A stretch of DNA of 64,000 nucleotides from positions 124,001 to 188,000 of the forward strand of contig NZ_BAAAIX010000013.1 of NCBI RefSeq assembly GCF_039526385.1, read 5' to 3'. The stretch is from Luteococcus peritonei. Lineage in GTDB: Bacteria; Actinomycetota; Actinomycetes; Propionibacteriales; Propionibacteriaceae. Positions 26,066-33,211 of the stretch are shown in pieces (positions within the stretch are counted from its first letter, which is position 1; each line of letters begins with the position of its first letter). The position numbers and the translations under genes were made by a program. The notes beneath the pieces are model-generated. The model searched no databases. It saw nothing but the letters and a program-made list of their open reading frames with translations, and was not told the origin of the DNA.

Positions 26066-26404
26066 ATGTCACTCACCGAACCCGAAGACTGGACGTTGTT
26101 GGCGCGATGTCGCGGCATGGCGGATGCGCTCTTCCCCGAGGGCAAGGACCAGAAGCGTGCGCGGGCCGTCTGCATGGGCTGCCCGGTGCGTTCGCAGTGT
26201 CTCGCCGAGGCCCTGGACAGCAGGATCGAATGGGGCGTGTGGGGTGGTCTCACCGAGCGTGAGCGCCGCCAGCTGTTGCGTCAGCGCCCGGAGGTGAAGT
26301 CGTGGGCCGCGGTGCTGGCCGAGTCCGGTGGCGAGACAGACCTCGACGCCCAGGCGACTGCCGCCCGCGCCGCCCTGCGCCGCAAACACCCCGCCGAGGG
26401 CTGA
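26066..26404 (+). CDS. whiB4: WhiB-family iron-sulfur regulator (WhiB4-like)
   Basis: The product is 112 residues with the four [4Fe-4S]-binding cysteines at 15, 36, 39 and 45 (CMGC in the centre), the G(V/I)WGG turn at 57-61, and a basic C-terminus for DNA contact. WhiB proteins sense redox state or nitric oxide and bind sigma factor region 4 or DNA. Divergent pairing with a PonA2-type PBP is the arrangement of whiB4 (Rv3681c) in mycobacteria, which is the reason for the symbol. AGGAAGG precedes the ATG. Orthology to WhiB4 rather than another WhiB class rests on synteny. Confidence 0.9.
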   Translation: MSLTEPEDWTLLARCRGMADALFPEGKDQKRARAVCMGCPVRSQCLAEALDSRIEWGVWGGLTERERRQLLRQRPEVKSWAAVLAESGGETDLDAQATAARAALRRKHPAEG

Positions 26405-26414
26405 GAAGTGAACG

Positions 26415-26444
26415 TCGCCGCCGGCCCACAAGGGCCGGCGGCGA
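26415..26444. terminator. Bidirectional terminator between whiB and ridA
   Basis: A perfect 13-bp stem (TCGCCGCCGGCCC) with an ACAA loop sits between these convergent genes. Confidence 0.75.
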
Positions 26445-26486
26445 TGGCTTGCCGTGACCAGGGCGTCCCGGGTCAGTCCGCGGTGG

Positions 26487-26945
26487 TCAGGCGATCTCGC
26501 AGACCAGTTCGATCTCCACGGGCGCACCCAGCGGGAGGCTGGCGACGCCGACGGCGCTGCGGACGTGGCTGCCGGCCTCGCCGAAGAGCTCGCCCAGCAG
26601 CTCGGAGGCCCCGTTGCCGACCGCGGGCTGGCCGGTGAAGTCGGGCGCCGAGGCCACGAAGACCACGATCTTGATGATGCGCTTGATGGCGTCGATGCCG
26701 CCGGCCTGCTCGGCCGCCGCGGCCAGCGCGTTCAGGATGGCGGTGCGGGCCTGCTCGGTGGCCTGCTCGGGGCTCACCTCGTCGCCCACCAGACCGGTGA
26801 CGGCCAGCTTGCCCTCGACCACCGGCAGCTGGCCGGAGGTCCAGACCTGGTTGCCCACCACGGTGGCCGGGACGTAGGCCGCCAGCGGCTTCGCCACCGC
26901 CGGCAGCTCCAGGCCCAGCTCGGCCAGACGCTCGCTGGGGCGCAT
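26487..26945 (-). CDS. RidA-family protein
   Basis: This 152-residue member of the RidA/YjgF/UK114 family is related to the larger mycobacterial Rv3678c-type proteins. Visible features are VGNQVWTSGQLPVVEGKLAVTG (quoted in part), the ATEQARTAILNALAAA helix, IIKIVVFVASAPDF, and the C-terminal GAPVEIELVCEIA strand. The family hydrolyses reactive enamine or imine intermediates; the arginine that defines true RidA enzymes is not clearly placed here, so the biochemical role is open. The ATG shares one base with the stop of the DUF4177 gene (TGATG), which indicates coupling. Confidence 0.88.
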   Translation of the reverse strand: MRPSERLAELGLELPAVAKPLAAYVPATVVGNQVWTSGQLPVVEGKLAVTGLVGDEVSPEQATEQARTAILNALAAAAEQAGGIDAIKRIIKIVVFVASAPDFTGQPAVGNGASELLGELFGEAGSHVRSAVGVASLPLGAPVEIELVCEIA

Positions 26946-27109
26946 CAATTGGACTCGACGATCGGGCGCTTGAAGTAGCCCACCAGGGTGTCCGGGTTGG
27001 GCCCGGGGACGAGCTGCACGAGCTCCCAGCCCTCGGAACCGAAGTTGTTCAGGATCTGCTGGCTCACGTGGCTCAGCACGGGCGCGGTGAAGTATTCCCA
27101 CTTGGTCAT
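26945..27109 (-). CDS. Small DUF4177-like protein
   Basis: This 54-residue protein begins MTKWEYFTAPVLSH and contains NNFGSEGWELVQLVPGPN and GYFKRP, which match the DUF4177 pattern. A protein of this kind lies at the same place in mycobacteria (Rv3678A, between whiB4-linked genes and the RidA gene). Function is unknown. Its stop overlaps the RidA start, so it is the first gene of a two-gene operon on the minus strand. Confidence 0.82.
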   Translation of the reverse strand: MTKWEYFTAPVLSHVSQQILNNFGSEGWELVQLVPGPNPDTLVGYFKRPIVESN

Positions 27110-27356
27110 GGCGTCAGCCTAGCGAGCGGGCTGTCCGGCGCCACCCCCGATCCCGAGCTGACGTTGGCACTGTGGACGGGGAGTCCATTGACCAGAATGC
27201 GCCGTGATCCGGCCCGAGATGGTCCGAAACGGCAGGGTGGGGCCAGATCCGGGCGGAACAGATCGATGTGCTGCCGGTGGATGGGACCCGTCAAGAGCTG
27301 GGGCTCCCGATTCGCTGGGGCCGGGTCGGCGACCCCTGGGCCCGTAGTGTGGCGCC
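27110..27356. other. Intergenic stretch without a recognised gene
   Basis: This 247-bp stretch lies between the divergent starts of the DUF4177 gene and the broken membrane-protein frame. An 87-residue minus-strand frame (27106-27369) runs through it but has no recognisable motif or ribosome-binding site, so it is not called. Confidence 0.4.
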
Positions 27357-27755
27357 GTGCGATCCACACCGAGTCCCGCCGTGCGCGGCGCGACCAGCCA
27401 GCAAGGGGACTCGGCGCGCAGTACCCCGGGCTCCGTCCTGCGAGTCATCGCGCGCCTCGTCGCGAATGCCCTCTACGGGGTCCCGGGCATCGCCGTGATC
27501 TAGTGCGACCTGTACTTCCTGGCCTCCTGGCCCCTGGAACGGTGGCTCGGCCCGCGTGACCCCACCGAGAACGACGGGTGGGAGGCCTTGTTCCTGATCC
27601 TGGCTGTCGTCAACCCCATCTACTGGGGCATCTGGTACTTGGGCAATCGGTGGACGCGGGTCTCGCGCGCGCCCCGAGGCGCGGGCTGGGCCTGCGCCGT
27701 GATCGGCGTCCTGCTGCCCTTCCCGATCGCGGCGATCATCGTCGAGCTTCGCTGA
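27357..27755 (+). pseudogene. Small membrane protein frame interrupted by TAG
   Basis: From a GTG at 27357 one frame runs for 133 codons except for an in-frame TAG at codon 49 (27501-27503). Before the stop are a polar N-terminus and a hydrophobic segment VIARLVANALYGVPGIAVI. After it come CDLYFLASWPLERWLG and two further hydrophobic segments (LFLILAVVNPIYWGIWYLG and the C-terminal VIGVLLPFPIAAIIVEL). The continuity of membrane-protein composition across the stop argues for a recently broken 3-helix membrane protein. A separate translation from TTG 27588, which has GGGAGG before it, is possible. I do not recognise the family. Confidence 0.55.
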
Positions 27756-27764
27756 CCGGCAGGC

Positions 27765-28493
27765 TCAGTCGACGCGGGCGCGGAGCCGCTGCGGCTCGCG
27801 GATGGTGACGCTCTTGCCGCTCATCGAGATCCACTTGCGGGCGACGAAGTCGGTGAGCACCTTGTTCACGGTCTCGCGGCTGGCGCCCACCATCTGTGCC
27901 AGCTCTGCCTGGGTGAGGTCGTGGTGCACCTCGGTGCCCTGCTCGCCGGGGACGCCGAAGCGGTCCGCCAGGTGCAGCAGCAGGTAGGCCATCCGCCCCG
28001 GCACGTCGCTGAGCACCATGCCGGAGATGGTCTCGTTGCTCTCCCTGACCCGGTGGGCCATCTGGTAGAGCATGGCCTGGCTCACGTCGTGGTGGTGCTG
28101 CACCAGTTCCAGCATCGGCTCGCGTGGCACGTGGGCCAGGTGGCAGTCCAGCATCGCGGTGGCGGTGGTGGAGCGGTTGCCGCCGTCGAGCACGGACAGC
28201 TCGCCGAACATCTCGCCCGGGCCGATCAGGCTGAGCAGGCTCTCGCGGGGAGCGGGAACCATCGGGCGACCGCGGCGGGTGACGGTCACGGCGGGCTGGG
28301 GCTGGCGTGAGGGCTTGGTGAGCTTCACCTTGCCGGTGAGCAGCACGTAGAGGCCGTCGGCCGGTTCCCCGCTGCGGAAGAGCACCCCGCCGCGTGGCAG
28401 CTTGAGGGTCCTGACCTCGGCGTCGAGGGCCTGGCGTGAAGCCGGCTCCAGGTTCTGGAACAACGGCAGCCGTGCCAGCAGCTCCTCGTGCAT
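27765..28493 (-). CDS. crp: CRP/FNR-family transcriptional regulator
   Basis: This 242-residue regulator has an N-terminal cyclic-nucleotide-binding beta-barrel, including GPGEMFGELSVLDGGNRSTTATA (quoted in part), the phosphate-binding cassette, with an unusual insert around residues 62-85. A long dimerisation helix and a C-terminal helix-turn-helix with TQAELAQMVGASRETVNKVL follow. Position next to nth matches crp (Rv3676) in mycobacteria, where it binds cAMP and controls respiration and stress genes. A GGAGGG site precedes the ATG. The DNA upstream contains a near-consensus CRP half-site pair, which suggests autoregulation. Confidence 0.93.
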   Translation of the reverse strand: MHEELLARLPLFQNLEPASRQALDAEVRTLKLPRGGVLFRSGEPADGLYVLLTGKVKLTKPSRQPQPAVTVTRRGRPMVPAPRESLLSLIGPGEMFGELSVLDGGNRSTTATAMLDCHLAHVPREPMLELVQHHHDVSQAMLYQMAHRVRESNETISGMVLSDVPGRMAYLLLHLADRFGVPGEQGTEVHHDLTQAELAQMVGASRETVNKVLTDFVARKWISMSGKSVTIREPQRLRARVD

Positions 28494-28539
28494 GTGCCCT
28501 CCAGCGGTCATTGGTGGTGAGGCGGGTCCTCGCGAGTGG

Positions 28540-28553
28540 GTGGCTTTCGTCAC
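28540..28553. promoter_or_regulatory. Candidate CRP-binding site
   Basis: GTGG-CTTTCG-TCAC matches the GTGA-N6-TCAC consensus except for one base, and an A follows as in TGTGA-N6-TCACA. It is 47 bp upstream of crp and in the crp-nth divergent region. Confidence 0.5.
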
Positions 28554-28652
28554 ACGACTCGGGCACCGAGTGTAGGCGATGGCCCAGCTCGCGGGGCTGG
28601 CGGGGCGCAAGTCCGCGCCCCGCTGGGCCCGAGAACCGTCGGTGGTCCCGGC

Positions 28653-28658
28653 TAGTCT
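28653..28658 (+). promoter_or_regulatory. -10 element of leaderless nth
   Basis: TAGTCT ends 7 bp before the nth ATG, so transcription should begin at or next to the start codon. Confidence 0.6.
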
Positions 28659-28665
28659 TGCGGAC

Positions 28666-29397
28666 ATGGCACAAGGAGCAACGCGCTCGCCCCGGGGCGC
28701 CGCCCGACGACCATCGGCCGCGCTGGTGGACCGCGCCCGCAGGGGCAACGACCTGCTGGCCCTGACCTACCCCGAAGCGCGCTGCGAGCTGGACTTCTCC
28801 GATCCCTTCGAGCTGCTGGTGTCCACGGTGCTGTCCGCGCAGTCCACCGACAAGCGGGTCAACCTGGTCACGCCGCAGCTCTTCGCCCTCTTCCCCGACG
28901 CCACGGCCATGGCCGGTGCGGAGGCCTCCGAGCTGGAGGAGATCATCCGCCCCACCGGATTCTTCCGGGCCAAGACCGAGTCCCTGCTGGGACTGAGCCG
29001 GATGATCGTCGACGAGCACGACGGCGCGGTGCCCAACACCCTCGAGGAGCTGGTGAAGCTGCCCGGCGTGGGGCGCAAGACCGCCAATGTGGTGCTGGGC
29101 AATGCCTTCGACGTGCCGGGGATCACCCCGGACACCCATTTCATGCGGGTCACCCATCGGCTCGGCTGGACCAAGGCCACCAAGCCGGATCCGGTGGAGG
29201 CGGAGGTGGGCCTGCTCTTCCCGCCGCAGGACTGGGTGCAGCTGTGCCACAACGTGATCTGGCACGGCCGTCGTCGTTGCCATGCCCGACGCCCTGCCTG
29301 CGGTGCCTGCCCGCTGGCGGAACTGTGCCCCAGCTTCGGTGAGGGCCCCACTGACCCGGTCGAGGCCGAGAAGCTGGTCCGGGAGCCTCGCGGATGA
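28666..29397 (+). CDS. nth: Endonuclease III
   Basis: This 243-residue base-excision-repair enzyme removes oxidised pyrimidines and nicks the backbone. The helix-hairpin-helix LPGVGRKTANVVLG carries the catalytic lysine, the catalytic aspartate is in PDTHFMRV, and four cysteines in the C-X6-C-X2-C-X5-C pattern near residues 205-221 bind a [4Fe-4S] cluster. The start at 28666 is supported by the leaderless-type -10 element; an upstream in-frame codon would lie inside the promoter. Its stop overlaps the next gene by 4 bp. The nth, thioredoxin-like and NUDIX genes are chained by overlaps, as in the mycobacterial Rv3674c-Rv3672c run. Confidence 0.95.
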   Translation: MAQGATRSPRGAARRPSAALVDRARRGNDLLALTYPEARCELDFSDPFELLVSTVLSAQSTDKRVNLVTPQLFALFPDATAMAGAEASELEEIIRPTGFFRAKTESLLGLSRMIVDEHDGAVPNTLEELVKLPGVGRKTANVVLGNAFDVPGITPDTHFMRVTHRLGWTKATKPDPVEAEVGLLFPPQDWVQLCHNVIWHGRRRCHARRPACGACPLAELCPSFGEGPTDPVEAEKLVREPRG

Positions 29398-30035
29398 ACA
29401 GGCGCACCCGTCTGGCGGCGCTGGCTGCCGTCCTCACCCTTGCCGCGGCCTGCACCCCCGCGGCGGAGCAGCCCACCGTCCCGCAGTACACCGTCGGTGG
29501 CGACGAGACGCAGGCGCCCAGCCTGGCGCCCGACGAGATCCTGCCCGCCCGCACGGCAGCCGGCATTCCGGCCTGCCCCCGAACCGCCTCCGGTGCGAAG
29601 GCCGTCGCCGGTGGCTTGCCGGCCCTGGAGCTGGACTGCCTGGGCGGCGACAGCACGGTCAACCTGGCCGGCCTGCAGCGCGGCACCCCGTGGGTGGTCA
29701 ACCTGTGGGCGCAGTGGTGCCAGCCCTGCAATGACGAGGCGCCGCTGGTGGCGCAGGCGGCCAAGGACTACCGCGGCAAGATCAACTTCCTCGGCATCGA
29801 CTACGACGATCCCTTCCCCCACAAGGCCATCGCCTTCGCCGACAAGTACCAGCTGGGCTTCGCCCAGGTGGTCGATCCCGAGCAGACGACGCGGGTGCCG
29901 GCGCGCGTGAGGGCGGTGCCGCAGACCTACTTCGTCGACGCCGGCGGTCGGATCGTCCACATCGAGGTGAAGCCCCTCAAGAGCTCCGAGCAGTTCGACG
30001 CCCTGGTGGCCGAGCACCTGGGGGTGCAGAAGTGA
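29394..30035 (+). CDS. Thioredoxin-like (TlpA-type) lipoprotein
   Basis: The product is 213 residues. A lipoprotein signal peptide ends in the lipobox LAAAC (Cys20). After a Pro-rich spacer comes a thioredoxin fold with the redox motif WCQPC in VNLWAQWCQPCNDEAP and the cis-Pro segment RAVPQTYFVD. It should act outside the membrane as a thiol-disulfide reductase or oxidase, for example in cytochrome maturation or disulfide repair. In mycobacteria the equivalent Rv3673c is a membrane-bound thioredoxin-like protein. Both ends overlap neighbouring genes by 4 bp, so translation is coupled through the operon. Confidence 0.92.
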   Translation: MNRRTRLAALAAVLTLAAACTPAAEQPTVPQYTVGGDETQAPSLAPDEILPARTAAGIPACPRTASGAKAVAGGLPALELDCLGGDSTVNLAGLQRGTPWVVNLWAQWCQPCNDEAPLVAQAAKDYRGKINFLGIDYDDPFPHKAIAFADKYQLGFAQVVDPEQTTRVPARVRAVPQTYFVDAGGRIVHIEVKPLKSSEQFDALVAEHLGVQK

Positions 30036-30712
30036 TCGACCCGCGCAGCCTGCCCACCGACCTGCAGGAGCTGGTCGGTCGGCTCACCGACGACGGCCAG
30101 CAGGTCGGCGACCTGCCGGGTATGCGCCGCCCCCGTGGCGGGCGCAGCCGTCGCGCCGCGGTGCTGATCCTGGTGGGGGAGGACCGGATGGACCTCACCT
30201 TCACCGAACGGCCCGCCCACATGCGCAAGCATCCCGGGCAGATCTCCTTCCCCGGCGGCTCCCTCGACCAGGGCGAGACCGCGGTGCAGGCGGCCCTGCG
30301 CGAGGCCCGCGAGGAGATCGCGCTCGACACCACCGGCGTCCAGGTGCTGGGGCGGCTGCCCAACGCCCATGTCCCGGCCAGTGGCTTCGACGTCGCCGGC
30401 ATCGTCGCGCTGTGGGACGGCACCTCGCCGATCCGCCCCGCCAGCCCTGACGAGGTGGCCGCCATCCACCGCTACCCGCTGGCCGACCTGGCCGACCCCG
30501 CCAACCGCTTCACCGCGCGGCTGCCCACCGGCTACCGCGGCCCGGCCTTCGTCTTCGACGACATCTTCGTCTGGGGCTTCACCGCGCACCTGGTGGACAC
30601 ATTGCTGGACCTGTCCGGCCTGGCCGTGCCGTGGCCCCAGGAGAAGGAGCTCGATGTGCCCTGGCGCTTCCTGCGCGAGGGCAAGGGGCCGGACACCCCC
30701 GTCGAGGACTGA
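30032..30712 (+). CDS. NUDIX hydrolase (CoA pyrophosphatase type)
   Basis: This 226-residue protein carries the NUDIX box GGSLDQGETAVQAALREAREEI (quoted in pieces: G-x5-E-x7-REAREEI) and, just before it, the segment HPGQISFPGG, which defines the NudL/CoA-diphosphatase subfamily. The predicted reaction is cleavage of CoA to 3',5'-ADP and phosphopantetheine. The GTG start overlaps the preceding stop as GTGA. It matches Rv3672c in the mycobacterial arrangement. The next mycobacterial gene, the periplasmic protease MarP, is missing here and an alpha-glucosidase gene follows instead. Confidence 0.92.
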   Translation: MIDPRSLPTDLQELVGRLTDDGQQVGDLPGMRRPRGGRSRRAAVLILVGEDRMDLTFTERPAHMRKHPGQISFPGGSLDQGETAVQAALREAREEIALDTTGVQVLGRLPNAHVPASGFDVAGIVALWDGTSPIRPASPDEVAAIHRYPLADLADPANRFTARLPTGYRGPAFVFDDIFVWGFTAHLVDTLLDLSGLAVPWPQEKELDVPWRFLREGKGPDTPVED

Positions 30713-30761
30713 TCCGCGCCCGCCCTGTCGCGGTCCGTGGGGGCATGGAAGGATCGTGGCC

Positions 30762-32477
30762 ATGCCCGAACTTGCCGATGCCCACAACCCGGCCGCCCGC
30801 ACGCCCGACTGGTGGAAGAGCGCCGTGGTCTACCAGGTCTACCCGCGCTCCTTCTGCGACTCCGACGGTGACGGGATGGGCGACATCCCCGGCATCATCT
30901 CCAAGCTGGACTACCTGCAGCAGCTCGGCGTCGACGCGCTGTGGATGAGCCCCGCCTACAAGAGCCCGCAGGACGACAACGGCTACGACATCAGCGACTA
31001 CACCGACATCGACCCGATGTTCGGCACGCTCGAGGACGTCGACGCCCTGATCGCGGGCCTGCACGAGCGCGGCATGAAGCTCGTGATGGACCTGGTGGTG
31101 AACCACACCTCCGACGAGCACCCCTGGTTCCAGGAGAGCCGTGACCGCACCTCGGCCAAGGCCGACTGGTACTGGTGGTCCGACCCGCGTCCCGGCTTCG
31201 AGCCCAACACCCCCGGCGCGGAACCCACCAACTGGGCCAGCGCCTTCAGCGGACCGGCCTGGCACTGGGACGAGCAACGCGGGCAGTACTACCTGCACAT
31301 CTTCAGCCGCAAGCAGCCCGACCTGAACTGGGAGAACCCAGAGGTCCGCCAGGCGGTGCACCAGATGATGCAGTGGTGGATCGATCGCGGGGTCGACGGC
31401 TTCCGGATGGATGTCATCAACCTGATCTCCAAGCGGCTGCCGCTCACCGACGGCGTCGTGGTGCCGGGCCAGGCGCTGAGCTGGGACAACGGCTATGTCG
31501 ACGGTCCGCGGATGGATGAATTCCTGCACGAGATGAACCAGGCGGTGCTCGACGGAAACCACCTGCTCACCGTGGGTGAGGCGCCCGGCGTCACGGTGGA
31601 GCAGGCCAGCAAGTACACCGCGCCGGAGCGCCAGGAGCTCGGGATGGTCTTCCAGTTCGAGCACGTCGGGCTGGACGAGCAGCCCGGTTCGGGCAAGTGG
31701 GCCCTCAAGGACCTCCACCTGCCCGACCTGAAGGCCAACCTGGCCAAGTGGCAGAACGGTCTGGAGGGTCGGGGCTGGAACTCGCTCTACTGGGACAATC
31801 ACGACCAGCCGCGCATCGTCTCGCGCTGGGGCGACGACTCCCGCGAGCACCGGGTCAACTCCGCCAAGACGCTGGCCACCGCCCTGCACCTGCTCAAGGG
31901 CACGCCGTACATCTACCAGGGCGAGGAGATCGGCATGACCAATGCCGGTTTCACCAGCATCGACCAGTACCGCGACATCGAGATCCTGAACCACCACCGC
32001 GAGGCGATGGCGCTGGGTGCGGACGAGGCGGAGCTGCTCAAGAGCTATGCCGTCAAGGGTCGCGACAATGCCCGCACCCCGATGCACTGGGATGACTCGG
32101 AGCAGGCCGGCTTCACCACTGGCACGCCCTGGCTGCCGGTGCATGCCAACAAGTCGTGGATCAATGCCGCTGCCGCGGTGGACGACCCCAACTCGGTCTT
32201 CCATCACTACCGCCGCCTGATCGAGCTGCGCCACACCGACGCGGTGGTGCGCGAGGGCGTCTTCGGCCTGCTGGAGCCCGAGCACGAGCAGCTCTTCGCC
32301 TACACCCGCACGCTGCGCGACCAGCCGCCGCTGCTCGTGCTGGCCAACCTGTCCAGCCAGCCCTGCGAGCTGCCCGAGGACCTGCGTCGTGAGGGTGAGC
32401 TGCTGCTGGGCACCCATCCCGATCCTGCTGCCGACCGGCTCCAGGCCTGGGAGTCGCGGGTGGTCCGGCTGGCCTGA
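30762..32477 (+). CDS. GH13 alpha-glucosidase / oligo-1,6-glucosidase
   Basis: This 571-residue enzyme of glycoside hydrolase family 13 (subfamily 23/31-like) hydrolyses alpha-glucosidic bonds in short oligosaccharides in the cytoplasm, as no signal peptide is present. Conserved regions are DLVVNHTSDEHPWF, the nucleophile segment GFRMDVINLI, the acid/base segment TVGEAPG and the NHDQPR segment with the third carboxylate. Sucrose isomerase or trehalulose activity is possible in this group but not indicated. GGAAGGA precedes the ATG. A 16-bp perfect hairpin closes the transcript. Confidence 0.93.
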   Translation: MPELADAHNPAARTPDWWKSAVVYQVYPRSFCDSDGDGMGDIPGIISKLDYLQQLGVDALWMSPAYKSPQDDNGYDISDYTDIDPMFGTLEDVDALIAGLHERGMKLVMDLVVNHTSDEHPWFQESRDRTSAKADWYWWSDPRPGFEPNTPGAEPTNWASAFSGPAWHWDEQRGQYYLHIFSRKQPDLNWENPEVRQAVHQMMQWWIDRGVDGFRMDVINLISKRLPLTDGVVVPGQALSWDNGYVDGPRMDEFLHEMNQAVLDGNHLLTVGEAPGVTVEQASKYTAPERQELGMVFQFEHVGLDEQPGSGKWALKDLHLPDLKANLAKWQNGLEGRGWNSLYWDNHDQPRIVSRWGDDSREHRVNSAKTLATALHLLKGTPYIYQGEEIGMTNAGFTSIDQYRDIEILNHHREAMALGADEAELLKSYAVKGRDNARTPMHWDDSEQAGFTTGTPWLPVHANKSWINAAAAVDDPNSVFHHYRRLIELRHTDAVVREGVFGLLEPEHEQLFAYTRTLRDQPPLLVLANLSSQPCELPEDLRREGELLLGTHPDPAADRLQAWESRVVRLA

Positions 32478-32504
32478 GCCGACGCCCCGGGGCAGCCCCG
32501 GACA

Positions 32505-32540
32505 TGACGAAGCCCACCGGTCTCCCGGTGGGCTTCGTCA
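32505..32540. terminator. Bidirectional terminator after alpha-glucosidase
   Basis: A 16-bp perfect stem (TGACGAAGCCCACCGG) with a TCTC loop lies between convergent genes, followed by a pyrimidine-rich tail. Confidence 0.8.
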
Positions 32541-32565
32541 GTTCCTGCCCCGGTGGGGCGAAGGA

Positions 32566-33153
32566 TCAGGCGCGGGTCTGGTCGACGCGGGTGGCGCCGG
32601 TGCCGGTGCCGGTGGCGGCGTGGCGCGGGGCGGCCGGCGTGGTGGCGCTCAGGCCGGCCTCGTCGACGTCCTTGGCGGCCTTCTTCACCTGGGCCAGGCC
32701 CTTGCGGTCGCGCACGTCGGCGTCGACGCTGTTGACGCCGCGCTGCAGCGAGCCCTTGAGGGTCTCCACGGTCTTCTTGGCCTCGGTGATGGCGGCCTTC
32801 GGGGGCTTGACGTCCTTCAGCTTGCCCTTGCCGATCAGCGCCATGATGCCGGCGATGATGAGCAGGACCAGGGCCATGGCCACCAAGCCCAGCGCGCTGG
32901 CAGCGATGGGGCCCCAGCCGAAGAGGTGCGAGAAGAGCAGCCCGAAGCCCAGGCCACCGGCCAGGAAGAGCAGCGAGGCGGCATTGGCCCCGAGGTATCC
33001 GGCGCCGCCGAACATGCCACCGGCGGTGCCGGCGGCCTTGGCGCTGGGCTGGATCTCAGCCTTGGCCAGCGCAACGGTGTCCTGGGCGGCGGACTTGGTG
33101 TCCACCACGATGTTGTTGACCAGGGTCTTGGGGTCCATGCGTTCGTTGATCAC
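32566..33153 (-). CDS. Holin-like membrane protein (Actinobacterial holin-X superfamily type)
   Basis: The product is 195 residues. An N-terminal amphipathic region (NNIVVDTKSAAQDTVALAKAE) is followed by two adjacent transmembrane segments (about 48-75 and 82-108) and a long charged tail rich in Lys and Ala. This layout matches the actinobacterial 'phage holin family' membrane proteins (PF07332 type), which are widespread chromosomal genes and not prophage markers by themselves. Function is unknown; envelope stress or membrane organisation is a guess. It is transcribed toward the alpha-glucosidase gene. Confidence 0.72.
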   Translation of the reverse strand: MINERMDPKTLVNNIVVDTKSAAQDTVALAKAEIQPSAKAAGTAGGMFGGAGYLGANAASLLFLAGGLGFGLLFSHLFGWGPIAASALGLVAMALVLLIIAGIMALIGKGKLKDVKPPKAAITEAKKTVETLKGSLQRGVNSVDADVRDRKGLAQVKKAAKDVDEAGLSATTPAAPRHAATGTGTGATRVDQTRA

Positions 33154-33211
33154 GATGCCTCAGCTCCTCGAATGTGCTGTATTCACCGACGAGCCTAGAC
33201 GCTCCCGCCCC

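Noticed and set aside
27106..27369. 87-codon minus-strand frame between the DUF4177 gene and crp
   Set aside because: It has no ribosome-binding site, motif or recognisable family and overlaps the start of the broken membrane-protein frame.
32566..33153. Prophage lysis gene
   Set aside because: The holin-like protein belongs to a chromosomal actinobacterial family, and no endolysin, capsid, terminase or integrase gene is nearby.
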